A stretch of 64,000 nucleotides of DNA from contig NZ_CP031417.1 of the NCBI RefSeq assembly GCF_003367395.1, positions 2,294,001 to 2,358,000 of the forward strand, given 5' to 3'. Source of the DNA: Pseudolabrys taiwanensis (lineage in GTDB: Bacteria > Pseudomonadota > Alphaproteobacteria > Rhizobiales > Xanthobacteraceae). Position 1 is the first letter of the stretch; the number at the start of each line of letters is the position of its first letter. The notes beneath the pieces were generated by a model. That model had not been told where the DNA came from, ran no database searches, and saw only the letters and a list, made by a program, of their open reading frames with translations. This document shows, in pieces, positions 55,837-64,000 of this stretch. A program made the position numbers and the translations under genes.

Positions 55837-57171
55837 ATGCGCACGAACTTTACCGCCGCCCAGCTCGCCGACCCGGCCATCGCCGAGGCCGACCAGATCC
55901 TGCAGACCTGCGTCCACTACGGCTTCTGCACCAATGCCTGCCCGACCTACGTGCTGACCCGCGACGAGAACGATTCCCCGCGCGGCCGCATCGATCTCAT
56001 CCGCGCCATGCTCGAGCAGGGCGGCACGCCCGCGCCCAAGACGGTGCACCATCTCGACCGTTGCCTGTCGTGCCTGTCCTGCATGACCACCTGCGCGGTG
56101 AAGGTCGACTACGTGCATCTGATCGACCGCGCGCGCACCTATATCGAGCAGCACTACCGTCGGCCCCTCGCCGACCGCTTGATGCGCGCCCTGCTCGCTT
56201 TTGTGCTGCCCCGGCCGCGTCTGTTCGAGACGGCGATGCGGGCCGGCTGGCTGGCGCAGCCGTTCTCATCGATGCTGCCGTCACGGCTGCGTGCCATGCT
56301 GTCGATGATTCCCGCGCAGGCATCGCCCGATATCCTCGCGCCCCGGATCTATCCCGCCGACGCTTCGCGCAAGAAACGCGTCGCGCTGCTCGCCGGCTGC
56401 GCGCAACAGGCGCTCAACGGCAACATCAATGCCGCCACCATTCGCTTGCTGCAGCGTCACGGCTGCGAGGTGGTGATCGCGGAAGGCAGCGGCTGCTGCG
56501 GTTCGCTGCCCTTGCATATGGGCCGCGAAGACGAGGCCAAGCGCTTCGCCGCGGCGAATGTCGACGCCTGGTCGCGCGAAGCGCGCGTGCACGGCCTCGA
56601 TGCCATCATCGTCAACGCCTCGGGCTGCGGCACGACGATGAAGGATTACGGCCATCTGCTGCACACCGACGATGCCAAGACCGCCAGCGCCCTCACCCGC
56701 GACATCACCGAGGTGCTGCACGACATCGGCCTAATAACGCCGCCGAACCCGCGCGCCTATCGCGTCGCCTATCACGATCCCTGCTCGATGCAGCACGGCC
56801 AGAAGGTGATCGACCAGCCACGCGCGCTGTTGCGCGCCGCCGGCTTCCAGGTCGTCGACGTGCCGGAAAAGCATTTCTGCTGCGGCTCGGCCGGCACCTA
56901 CAATCTGCTTCAGCCGGAGATGGCCGAGGCTCTGGGCCAGCGCAAAGCCGCGCACATCGACAGCACCACGCCCAACATCGTCGCCACCGGCAATATCGGC
57001 TGCATGACGCAGCTTTCCCGCTATCTCGGCAGGCCCGTCGTCCACACGGCCGAACTGCTCGACTGGGCGACCGGCGGACCGCTGCCGCCGGCGCTGGAAG
57101 GCGTACCGCTGCCGGAGCCGCAAGCCGTTCAAACACAGGTCGCACCGGCCGCCGACGCCGGTTTCTGGTGA
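55837..57171 (+). CDS. GlcF-like Fe-S/CCG-domain oxidoreductase subunit
   Basis: Membrane-associated Fe-S protein of 444 residues that resembles GlcF: two ferredoxin motifs at residues 25-36 and about 68-78, then two CCG domains (EGSGCCGSL and HFCCGSAGTY). In the first motif, CVHYGFCTNACP, the second Cys of CxxCxxCxxxCP is Tyr28. The second motif, CLSCLSCMTTCA, has all four Cys but lacks the usual Pro. It lies 13 bases upstream of a VAO/PCMH-type flavoprotein rather than GlcD/GlcE. It probably passes electrons from that flavoprotein to the quinone pool. Confidence 0.85.
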   Translation: MRTNFTAAQLADPAIAEADQILQTCVHYGFCTNACPTYVLTRDENDSPRGRIDLIRAMLEQGGTPAPKTVHHLDRCLSCLSCMTTCAVKVDYVHLIDRARTYIEQHYRRPLADRLMRALLAFVLPRPRLFETAMRAGWLAQPFSSMLPSRLRAMLSMIPAQASPDILAPRIYPADASRKKRVALLAGCAQQALNGNINAATIRLLQRHGCEVVIAEGSGCCGSLPLHMGREDEAKRFAAANVDAWSREARVHGLDAIIVNASGCGTTMKDYGHLLHTDDAKTASALTRDITEVLHDIGLITPPNPRAYRVAYHDPCSMQHGQKVIDQPRALLRAAGFQVVDVPEKHFCCGSAGTYNLLQPEMAEALGQRKAAHIDSTTPNIVATGNIGCMTQLSRYLGRPVVHTAELLDWATGGPLPPALEGVPLPEPQAVQTQVAPAADAGFW

Positions 57172-57184
57172 GTATCAGGGGAAA

Positions 57185-58699
57185 ATGATGAGCGCGAACT
57201 TCGACGCCTTCTTCAACGAGATCCAATCCAAGCTCGGCACCGACGCCGTCAACCGCAGCGACGAGACGCTGACGCGTTACGGCGAAAACACCATGCCCGG
57301 CGGCGACCGCCGGCCGGCCGGCGTCGTTTATCCGGCATCGACCGCCGAGGTGCAGACGATCGTGCGCGCCGCCAACACGCACAAGGTGCCCCTCTATCCG
57401 GTATCGACCGGCAACAATATCGGTCTTGGCAGCCGCTCCGCGTCGAAAGCCGGCCAAGTGATCGTCGATCTCGGCCGCAAAATGAACCGCATCCTGGAGA
57501 TCAACGACCGTCTCGCTTATTGCGTGGTCGAGCCCGGCGTCACCTATCAGGCGATCACCGACGAGCTCATGCGCCGCGGCGGCCAGCTGATGCTCGACGT
57601 CACGTCGGGCCCGCCGCAAGGCGGCCCGCTTGGCAACGCGCTCGATAAGGGCGCGGGCTACACGCCCTATTTCGATCACTTCGGCTTCGCCTGCGGCATG
57701 GAGGTCGTGCTCGGCAACGGCGAGGTGCTGCGCACCGGCGACGGTTCAATCGACAGCGACAAGCTCGTCAACTGGCACACGTCGAAATATTCGTTCGGAC
57801 CGATCCTCGACGGTCTGTTCACGCAGTCGAACTACGGCATCGTCACGCGCATGGGCTTCTGGCTGATGCCGCGGCCGCCCGCCGTACAGTCATTCCACTT
57901 CACGTTTCCCGACGACGATGATCTCGAAGAGGTCATCGAGCTGTGCCGGCCGCTGAAGATGTCGAACTTCGTGCCGACGCTCTTCCGAGTTGCCAACGAT
58001 CTCTATCTCAGCGCGTCGGAAGGCCAGAGCAAGGAATACGGCAGCGGCAAAGCGTTCTCGACCGAAGGCCGCCGCGCCCTGCGCGAGCACTTCGGCCTGG
58101 GAGCTTGGAATATCTCCGGCGCGTTCTACGGTCCGAACGAAGCGGCCATGGCGCCGATGATCCAGCGCGTGCGCGATCACTTCATGAAATCGGGCAAGGC
58201 GCGCTACATCGACCACGAGCAGGCCAAGTCGATCCCGACTCTGCAGGTCGCGATCAACGCCTTTTCCGGCACGCCGAGCCTCGGCGAACTGGGCCTGCTG
58301 AAATGGCGCCCGGGCGGCGGCAACATCTGGTTCACGCCGGGTACGCCGATGGACGGCAAGATCGCCAACGAATTCCAGCATCTCTGCCGCAAAATCTATG
58401 AGGATCACGGTTTCGATTACACCGTGATGAATGTCTGCGGCGCCCGTTTCGCCCGCGGCCTGCACGTCATCACCTTCAATCGCGAGGACGCCGACGAGAG
58501 CAAACGCGCCGACGCCTGCTATCGCGCCATGGCCAAGGCCTTCGCCGAGCGCGGCGTATTCGTCGGCCGGGCGCCGCTCGACTATCACGACATGCACTTC
58601 GCCCAGACCATGCCCGGCTTCCGCCAGGCTTGTACGGCGATCAAGCAGGCGCTCGACCCGAACGGTGTCATCGCGCCGGGCCGCTACGGCATTCAGTAA
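57185..58699 (+). CDS. FAD-binding oxidoreductase, VAO/p-cresol methylhydroxylase type
   Basis: Flavoprotein of 504 residues. PVSTGNNIGLGSRS in the FAD domain, GPLGNALDKGAGYTPY, FTQSNYGIVTRMGFWLMP and the final PNGVIAPGRYGI match the p-cresol methylhydroxylase/vanillyl-alcohol oxidase family almost in order. Such enzymes oxidise para-substituted phenols. No partner cytochrome c gene lies nearby; the Fe-S gene upstream takes that place. No signal peptide is seen, so it is cytoplasmic. AGGGG precedes tandem ATGs. Confidence 0.88.
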   Translation: MMSANFDAFFNEIQSKLGTDAVNRSDETLTRYGENTMPGGDRRPAGVVYPASTAEVQTIVRAANTHKVPLYPVSTGNNIGLGSRSASKAGQVIVDLGRKMNRILEINDRLAYCVVEPGVTYQAITDELMRRGGQLMLDVTSGPPQGGPLGNALDKGAGYTPYFDHFGFACGMEVVLGNGEVLRTGDGSIDSDKLVNWHTSKYSFGPILDGLFTQSNYGIVTRMGFWLMPRPPAVQSFHFTFPDDDDLEEVIELCRPLKMSNFVPTLFRVANDLYLSASEGQSKEYGSGKAFSTEGRRALREHFGLGAWNISGAFYGPNEAAMAPMIQRVRDHFMKSGKARYIDHEQAKSIPTLQVAINAFSGTPSLGELGLLKWRPGGGNIWFTPGTPMDGKIANEFQHLCRKIYEDHGFDYTVMNVCGARFARGLHVITFNREDADESKRADACYRAMAKAFAERGVFVGRAPLDYHDMHFAQTMPGFRQACTAIKQALDPNGVIAPGRYGIQ

Positions 58700-58709
58700 C
58701 CGACGGAAG

Positions 58710-58738
58710 AAGGCCGCGTCACCGGACGCGGCCTTTTC
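58710..58738 (+). terminator. rho-independent terminator after the flavoprotein operon
   Basis: Stem GGCCGCGTC / GACGCGGCC with loop ACCG, then TTTT. It lies ten bases past the stop codon. Confidence 0.9.
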
Positions 58739-58750
58739 GTGCGCCTTCCA

Positions 58751-59539
58751 TCAACGCTTCCGATCGTCAGCCGGAGAAGTGGATTGGTCGAGAAATGCGG
58801 TCGGCGTCATGTGCGTGACCTGCCTGAAGGAATAGCAAAACGCCGCCGTGCTGGCGAAACCGACATGCGCAGCCACGCGCGCAATCGAGCGCCCCGACGA
58901 TAGCTGATCGATTGCAAGCACGATCCGCGCGCGCTGTCGCCACGCCTTGAAGGTCAATCCGGTCTCGGCGGGAAACAGACGGCTGACGGTGCGGACGGAC
59001 GTGGCCGAGCGCGAAGCAATTTCGTCGATATCGAGTTGATGCCGCACATCGGCCAGAGCGACCTTGGCAACGCGCTTGCCGATCGCGCCCGACGGCAGCG
59101 GCAAGAAGGTCGGCGCGTCGGGCACCTCGGTAAGTTCGTGGAGAATGAGCTTTACGACGAGCCTGGTCTTGTCGAGGACGGCGTTCGCCCGAAACGCCGC
59201 GAATATCAACTCCCGAAGAAGGGGCGTCACTTTCAACGCGAACGTCCTGTCGAGGGACTTGGACGGCGCCCAATTCCGCGTTGCCGACGGGGCCCAATAG
59301 ATCATCCAGAAATCGGAATCGGAGAGCACATCGAGTCGATGAGCGACTCCCGCCGGCAGCCAAACGGCGAGTTGCGGTGGCACAAGCCAGCGGCCATACG
59401 CCGTATGGACCTGCATCGCTCCCGATGCGGCATAAATGAGCTGCGCCTCGTCATGCGCATGCAGCACCACGGACGAGCCCCGTGCCTTGCTCCCGCGCCG
59501 CGTCCGGAAAAGCGGCCGTTCTGCGGATTGGCGTGTCAT
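58751..59539 (-). CDS. AraC family regulator with cupin domain
   Basis: Regulator of 262 residues. A cupin-type sensor (HAHDEAQLIYAASGAMQVHT) lies before the HTH pair (LDIDEIASRSATSVRTVSRLF; SIARVAAHVGFASTAAFCYSFRQVT). It resembles NimR/YpdC-type regulators, which often control a divergent MFS exporter. ATG at 59539 follows AAAGGA. Confidence 0.9.
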   Translation of the reverse strand: MTRQSAERPLFRTRRGSKARGSSVVLHAHDEAQLIYAASGAMQVHTAYGRWLVPPQLAVWLPAGVAHRLDVLSDSDFWMIYWAPSATRNWAPSKSLDRTFALKVTPLLRELIFAAFRANAVLDKTRLVVKLILHELTEVPDAPTFLPLPSGAIGKRVAKVALADVRHQLDIDEIASRSATSVRTVSRLFPAETGLTFKAWRQRARIVLAIDQLSSGRSIARVAAHVGFASTAAFCYSFRQVTHMTPTAFLDQSTSPADDRKR

Positions 59540-59573
59540 CGATATCCTTTGGCGCAACATCGCGGAAACGCAT

Positions 59574-59623
59574 GGATACTGTCAATTACGCGTCCAGTTC
59601 AAGGACGCGTAATTCTCGTATCC
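59574..59623. promoter_or_regulatory. nested perfect inverted repeat between the AraC and MFS genes
   Basis: GGATAC (59574) and GTATCC (59618) enclose AATTACGCGTCC (59584), a seven-base loop, and GGACGCGTAATT (59603). Total span 50 bases, in the 100-base divergent promoter region. It could be an operator for a dimeric regulator, or a hairpin element. Confidence 0.6.
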
Positions 59624-59639
59624 ATAAGAGTCGACTGTC

Positions 59640-61220
59640 ATGCCATCTGCAACATCCGCGCCGCGTCTCCGCGCCGATCGGAACTTCCACCGCGTCATCT
59701 GGCTCACGCTGGCGCTATTCCTCTCCTATCTGTGCGTGGCGATGTCGCTGCCGGTGACATCGATCTACGTCACCACGCAACTCGGCTTCGGCAACGCGCT
59801 TGCCGGCCTCGCGGTGGGCATCGCCTTTGCCTCGACAATTCTCACGCGCGGGCTGGCCGGCCGCCTGACCGATCACCGTGGCGGCAAAGCCTGCATGATC
59901 TGGGGCTTCGTCGTCTATGCGCTGGCCGGCGTCGTTTGCGGCGCTGCGAGTTTGCCCTCTCTACCGGCGCCGATCGCCTACGGCATTCTCATCGCCGGCC
60001 GCCTGCTTCTGGGTCTGGGCGAAAGCTTGGCGACGGTCGGCGTGATGGGCTGGACCTTGGGCATCATGGGGCCGCAGCATTCCGGCCGCGTGTTCGCACT
60101 CATCGGCATGGGCATCTACGGCGCTTTCGCGATCGGCAGCCCCATCGGTTTAGCGTTGTTCGATCGGGGCGGGTTTGTGGGCACGATGGCTGCCTGCACG
60201 CTCGTTCCCCTTATCGGCCTCGCGATGGTGCTGCCGGTGACGGCCGCAGCCCTGCACACCGGCAAGCGTCCTTCGTTCTGGCGCATCATCGGCCGCATAT
60301 GGGAGCCGGGCCTCGTGCTCTTCTGTCAGGGCATTGGCTTCGCGGCGATCGGCGCGTTCATGCCGCTTTTGTTTCTGCATCAAGGCTGGCCCCATGCCGG
60401 ACTGGGATTCACGTGCTTCGGCGGCTCTTATGTGCTGGTGCGCATTTTGTTTGGCCATCTGCCCGATAAAATCGGCGGCATCCCTGTTGCCCTGATTTCA
60501 ATGGCGATCGAAGCGGCCGGACAGTATTTGCTGTGGTCGGCGCCGAGCCCTGCGCTGGCTCTCCTCGGCGCTTCCCTGACTGGCGTCGGCTGCTCGCTCA
60601 TCTTCCCGGCGATGGGCCTCGAAGTGGTGCGGCGCGTCGCACCGCACTTGCGCGGCACGGCAACGGGCGGCTTCACGGCTTTTCAAGATTTGGCCTATGG
60701 ACTCACCGGTCCGGTGACGGGCTTGCTGGCCGACCAGTTCGGTTACGGTGTCGTCTTCCTGATCGGCGGGTTCGCCGGCCTTGTCGGGTCCTGGTTGTTA
60801 TCCTTCTTGCACGCAAGGATCCCGAACTGGCCGCGTAACACGCGCAAACGAGGTGGGCGCGACTTCGCACCCACCTCGCCGCGCTTAATTTTCACCAGAC
60901 CAAATCAGTCGCAGTTGGTCTTCTTCACGGTGGTCGAACCGCCGATGCCTTCGCGGTGCACGGTCTTGCTATCGCAGCCGCCCGCGCCGGTCGTTTCCTT
61001 GGTAATGGTCTTCTTCTCGCCGAGAATGCCTTCGCGTTTCTCGACGGTTACCGAGGAATCGGCCGGCTTGTCGTGTTCGATCACGACGGCGGGATCGCGC
61101 CGTTCTTCGATGACGGTGGTCTGCGCGCTTGCGCCAAGGGTACCGAAGGCGGTCGCCGCCAGCGCGAGAGCAAGAACATTGAGCTTCATAGTAGCCTCCT
61201 GCTATGGGAACTCCGCATGA
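59640..61220 (+). CDS. MFS transporter with a read-through C-terminal extension
   Basis: Permease whose first 400 residues are a normal 12-helix MFS protein (YfcJ-like; GRLTDHRGGKA as motif A). The frame does not stop near 60838, where such proteins end. It runs through a hairpin (60849-60878) and antisense through the small gene at 60905-61189, to a stop at 61218-61220. The last 130 codons look like shadow sequence. Either the stop codon was lost or the extension is translated. The divergent AraC gene likely controls it. Confidence 0.8.
   Translation: MPSATSAPRLRADRNFHRVIWLTLALFLSYLCVAMSLPVTSIYVTTQLGFGNALAGLAVGIAFASTILTRGLAGRLTDHRGGKACMIWGFVVYALAGVVCGAASLPSLPAPIAYGILIAGRLLLGLGESLATVGVMGWTLGIMGPQHSGRVFALIGMGIYGAFAIGSPIGLALFDRGGFVGTMAACTLVPLIGLAMVLPVTAAALHTGKRPSFWRIIGRIWEPGLVLFCQGIGFAAIGAFMPLLFLHQGWPHAGLGFTCFGGSYVLVRILFGHLPDKIGGIPVALISMAIEAAGQYLLWSAPSPALALLGASLTGVGCSLIFPAMGLEVVRRVAPHLRGTATGGFTAFQDLAYGLTGPVTGLLADQFGYGVVFLIGGFAGLVGSWLLSFLHARIPNWPRNTRKRGGRDFAPTSPRLIFTRPNQSQLVFFTVVEPPMPSRCTVLLSQPPAPVVSLVMVFFSPRMPSRFSTVTEESAGLSCSITTAGSRRSSMTVVCALAPRVPKAVAASARARTLSFIVASCYGNSA
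60849..60878. terminator. hairpin between the MFS core and the antisense small gene
   Basis: Stem CGAGGTGGG / CCCACCTCG with a 12-base loop. On the minus strand it follows the secreted-protein gene by about 27 bases; on the plus strand it is followed by TTAATTTT. It may act as a bidirectional terminator. Confidence 0.6.
60905..61189 (-). CDS. small secreted protein of unknown function
   Basis: Protein of 94 residues with a signal peptide (about 1-22, ends ASA). The mature part is charged, contains Thr/Lys/Glu-rich stretches and two Cys (residues about 71 and 93) that could form a disulfide. I know such proteins only as uncharacterised rhizobial proteins. It lies antisense to the read-through tail of the MFS frame. 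Good GGAGG site upstream. Confidence 0.75.
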   Translation of the reverse strand: MKLNVLALALAATAFGTLGASAQTTVIEERRDPAVVIEHDKPADSSVTVEKREGILGEKKTITKETTGAGGCDSKTVHREGIGGSTTVKKTNCD

Positions 61221-61277
61221 CAACGCGATATATGTTGATCGCGTTCCCGCGGTTCCCCGTTCGCAAGGACACATCCC

Positions 61278-61916
61278 GTGATCGATCTTTACACCTGGAC
61301 TACCCCTAACGGCCGCAAGGCCTCCATCATGCTCGAGGAAATCGGCCTGCCCTATACGGTGCATCCGATCGACATCAGCAAGGACGAGCAGTTCGCTCCG
61401 GACTTCCTCAAGATCGCGCCGAACAACCGCATCCCGGCGATCGTCGACCGCGACACCGGCATCGCGCTCATGGAGACGGGCGCGATCATGATCTATCTCG
61501 CCGACAAGACCGGCAAGCTGCTGGCGAAGGAAGGCGAACGGCGTTACCGCGCCATTGAATGGCTGATGTGGCAGATGGGAGGCATCGGTCCGATGCTCGG
61601 CCAGGTGCATCACTTCGTGAAGTATAACCCCGGCAAGGCGCCTTACGCCGAAGAGCGTTATCTCAAGGAAGCGCACCGTCTCTACAAGGTGCTGAACACG
61701 CGCCTCGAAGGCCGCGAATTCGTCGTCGACGAATACTCGATCGCCGATATCGCGATCTGGCCGTGGGTCTCGCGCTTCGAATGGCAGACCATCGACATGA
61801 AGCAGTATCCGAACGTGAAGCGCTGGTACGAGACCATCGCCAAGCGGCCGGCTGTGCAGAAGGGTTACAGCGTGCCGAAGGATACCGGCCCGATCCCGAT
61901 CCCGATGCCGGCCTGA
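61278..61916 (+). CDS. glutathione S-transferase family (YfcG/Nu-type) protein
   Basis: Protein of 212 residues with a thioredoxin-like N-terminal domain (LYTWTTPNGRKASIMLEEIGLPY) and helical C-terminal domain (EFVVDEYSIADIAIWPWV). The TTPNGRK segment is typical of the YfcG/Nu class, which act as disulfide reductases using two glutathiones. It starts with GTG at 61278, with AAGGA eight bases upstream. Confidence 0.93.
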   Translation: MIDLYTWTTPNGRKASIMLEEIGLPYTVHPIDISKDEQFAPDFLKIAPNNRIPAIVDRDTGIALMETGAIMIYLADKTGKLLAKEGERRYRAIEWLMWQMGGIGPMLGQVHHFVKYNPGKAPYAEERYLKEAHRLYKVLNTRLEGREFVVDEYSIADIAIWPWVSRFEWQTIDMKQYPNVKRWYETIAKRPAVQKGYSVPKDTGPIPIPMPA

Positions 61917-61939
61917 CGGTCACGCGTGGCATGAAAAAG

Positions 61940-61970
61940 AAAGCCCCCGGTTTTTACCGGGGGCTTTTGT
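61940..61970 (+). terminator. rho-independent terminator after the GST gene
   Basis: Stem AAGCCCCCGG / CCGGGGGCTT with a five-base loop, then TTGT. Twenty-four bases past the stop. Confidence 0.9.
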
Positions 61971-61997
61971 ATTAAGCGCTGGCGTCAAGCGCGGTTC

Positions 61998-62312
61998 TTA
62001 CGGACAGAACCACACCGGCCCGACAATGACGCAGCCGCGACGCTGCCAGTCACGGGGCCGCGCATGATAGCGATGCCAACCGCGCGGCGCGCTGCGATAG
62101 CGTTGACCGGCCCGATAATGCGAATGCGGAGGGCCGCGGAAGGTCGGGCCGCGATGAACGTTCCCCGGGCGACGGTTGTCGTGACGATACTGCACGTCCA
62201 CGATGTCGGACGGCGACGTCAGACCCTTCTGATGCTGTGCCGGCGCGGCAGACGCCGCCCCGAACATCGCCAACGAAAACAAGAACGAAAGCGCGATGCG
62301 CCTACCTCGCAT
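61998..62312 (-). CDS. small secreted basic protein, RcnB-like character
   Basis: Protein of 104 residues: a signal peptide (about 1-24, ends ASA), then a His/Arg/Tyr/Pro-rich mature part (HRGPTFRGPPHSHYRAGQ) ending with two Cys. The composition recalls RcnB-type periplasmic proteins, but the match is not firm. ATG 62312 has AAGGA seven bases upstream. Confidence 0.7.
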   Translation of the reverse strand: MRGRRIALSFLFSLAMFGAASAAPAQHQKGLTSPSDIVDVQYRHDNRRPGNVHRGPTFRGPPHSHYRAGQRYRSAPRGWHRYHARPRDWQRRGCVIVGPVWFCP

Positions 62313-62479
62313 AATCAGATCCTTTTTCTTTTGAAGAAACCCCACGGATAACGTTTTCGATCCGCTTTGGTTCCAGACTTGGTGCCGCGTCGCGCGCGGA
62401 ATAATCTTAATAGTGATTCGTCACGCGCCCGTCACCTACGGGCGCTGCCGCGTCTGTCGCCGCCTATCAACAATGTCCC

Positions 62480-64000
62480 ATGGCCCAGCCGCAAACCAAA
62501 GCCGCAAGCGACCTCACCGACTTGCTTCGCCGCGCCGCCGCGCATCACCAGCGCGGCGAACTGACGCAGGCGGAGACGCTCTACAGCCAAGTGCTGGCGC
62601 GTCAGGCCAATAATTTCGACGCCTTGCATCTCTACGGCGTGCTGCTGCACCAGCGCGGCAGACCCGTCGAGGCACTCGCGTCGATCGGCAAAGCGCTCGC
62701 TGCCAATGCACGGGCGCCGGCTGCGCATTCCAACCACGGCATCGTTCTCGCGGTGCTCAACCGTCATGCCGAAGCGGTCGAAGCCTATGAGCGCGCCATT
62801 GCGCTCAAGCCCGATTATGCAGAAGCGCACAATAACCGCGGCAATGCGCTGCGCGCCCTCTCCCGCACCGAGGATGCCCTGGCCGCCTTCGACCGCGCGC
62901 TGGCGCTGAAGGCCGATTACGCCGAGGCGCACAACAATCGCGGCAACGCGCTGATGGAGGTCGGTCGCCGGGAGGAGGCGCTCGCGAGCTACAACGCGGC
63001 GCTCGCGGCGCGGCCGGCCTATGCCGACGCGCTCGTCAATCGCGGCCAATGTCTGAACGCGCTCAGGCGCGCGGACGAGGCGCTCGCCGATTTCGACAGA
63101 GCGCTGACGCTTCATCCGCACCACGCCGTGGCGCTGAAGGAGCGCGGCCGGCTGCTCTTCGATCGCGGCGAGCTCGCCGCAGCGCTCGATTGCTACGACC
63201 GTTCGCTCGCCATCACGCCCGACGACGCCGAGACCCATGCCCGACGCGGTCTCACGCTGCGCGACCTCAAGCGTTTCGACGAGGCCTTCGCGGCCTACGA
63301 CCGCGCGCTGGCGCTCAAACCGGATTTCATCGATGCGGTCGTCGCGCGCGGCAACGTGTTCTACCAGATGGGCCGTTTCGCCGAGGGGCTGGCCGAGTAC
63401 GAGCGCGCGCTGGCGATGCAGCCCGACTTCGCTTACGGCTTCAATAATCGCGGCAACGCGTTGCAGGCGCTCGGCCGCCACAGCGAAGCCTTGGCGAGCT
63501 ACGAGCGCGCGCTGACGATCGATCCCGCATACACCGAAGCCTATAACAACCGCGGCAATGCGCTGGTCGAGCTCAACCGGCTCGACGAGGCGCTGAGCGA
63601 CTACAACGCGGCGATCGGCGGCAAGCCTTTCGCCTCGGCGCTGGTCAATCGCGGCAGCGCATTGCGCTATCTCGACCGCGCCGACGAGGCGCTGGCGAGC
63701 TTCGATCAGGCGATCGCGCTCGAGCCCAACATGCCGGAAGCGCACTGGAACAAGGCACTGCTGTGCCTCACCCTCGGCGATTATGAGCGTGGCCTCGAAG
63801 GCTATGAATGGCGCTGGCGCGGCGCCACCGAACTGACCCCGCGCGGCTTCTCCCAGCCGCAATGGCGCGGCGAGGACGTCGCCGGCAAGACGATCTTGCT
63901 GCACGCCGAGCAAGGCTTCGGCGACAGCATCCAGATGCTGCGCTATCTGCCGCTGGTGAAAGCCAAAGGCGCGCGCATCGTGCTCGAACTGCCGGATGCC
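62480..64000 (+). CDS. TPR repeat protein with C-terminal glycosyltransferase-like domain (3' end cut)
   Basis: At least 507 residues, continuing past the window. About twelve tetratricopeptide repeats with the EAHNNRGNAL-type signature run from about residue 12 to 430. The last part (WRGEDVAGKTILLHAEQGFGDSIQ) is the start of a heptosyltransferase-like domain found in many TPR proteins of this type. Its role (surface glycosylation or similar) is an inference. No good ribosome site precedes the ATG at 62480. Confidence 0.88.
   Translation, partial: MAQPQTKAASDLTDLLRRAAAHHQRGELTQAETLYSQVLARQANNFDALHLYGVLLHQRGRPVEALASIGKALAANARAPAAHSNHGIVLAVLNRHAEAVEAYERAIALKPDYAEAHNNRGNALRALSRTEDALAAFDRALALKADYAEAHNNRGNALMEVGRREEALASYNAALAARPAYADALVNRGQCLNALRRADEALADFDRALTLHPHHAVALKERGRLLFDRGELAAALDCYDRSLAITPDDAETHARRGLTLRDLKRFDEAFAAYDRALALKPDFIDAVVARGNVFYQMGRFAEGLAEYERALAMQPDFAYGFNNRGNALQALGRHSEALASYERALTIDPAYTEAYNNRGNALVELNRLDEALSDYNAAIGGKPFASALVNRGSALRYLDRADEALASFDQAIALEPNMPEAHWNKALLCLTLGDYERGLEGYEWRWRGATELTPRGFSQPQWRGEDVAGKTILLHAEQGFGDSIQMLRYLPLVKAKGARIVLELPDA

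Overview
The window is chromosomal DNA of very high GC content from an alphaproteobacterium. The gene order (ruvCAB, ybgC, tolQRAB-pal-cpoB, tilS, ftsH; DUF4164-zapA, 6S RNA, fau; tkt-gap-pgk-fba) and the many short palindromic intergenic repeats point to Hyphomicrobiales of the Bradyrhizobiaceae/Xanthobacteraceae type. I cannot name the species. There are about 65 protein genes and one clear RNA gene (6S). I recognised no tRNA, rRNA, CRISPR array, insertion sequence or prophage.

Layout. 1-16 kb is mixed metabolic and accessory: a truncated GlcD-type oxidase facing a cytochrome c2, a tandem universal stress protein, a GNAT enzyme, a TetR regulator, a ParD/ParE-like pair whose toxin is broken by a stop codon, a TPP enzyme, a GH15/glucose dehydrogenase pair, a fused kinase, an MFS exporter, a Tat-exported amidohydrolase and AzlCD. 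16-30 kb (minus strand) is the conserved envelope cluster tolQ-tolR-tolA-tolB-pal ... cpoB-tilS-ftsH, with an RND efflux operon placed between pal and cpoB. 30-36 kb is an accessory block of small regulator/enzyme pairs with visible operators (HxlR/qorB, TetR, MarR/ABM monooxygenase, TetR/DUF1348). It separates ybgC from tolQ. 36-40 kb is the ruv region, with cdd, a NUDIX gene and a LysE exporter interleaved. 40-44 kb (plus strand) holds an aspT-asdA aspartate decarboxylation operon and an EamA permease. 45-49 kb is yebC, ymdB, fau, 6S RNA, a hotdog thioesterase, zapA and a DUF4164 gene. 49-54.7 kb is the central carbon run tkt-gap-pgk-fba. 54.8-64 kb has an AraC regulator divergent from a GlcF-like Fe-S protein plus a VAO/PCMH-type flavoprotein, an AraC/MFS pair, a GST, small secreted proteins and the start of a long TPR protein.

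How it fits together. The Tol-Pal genes build the trans-envelope division machine, and YbgC, CpoB, ZapA and FtsH sit with them. RuvABC resolves recombination intermediates. The glycolytic/Calvin-type cluster interconverts sugar and triose phosphates. The most notable points are: a palindromic repeat carried in frame inside tilS; the opal mutation in the parE-like toxin; the GlcF-like protein lacking one cluster cysteine and paired with a VAO flavoprotein; the read-through of an MFS frame across a hairpin and antisense to a secreted-protein gene; and several perfect or near-perfect operators in the accessory block.
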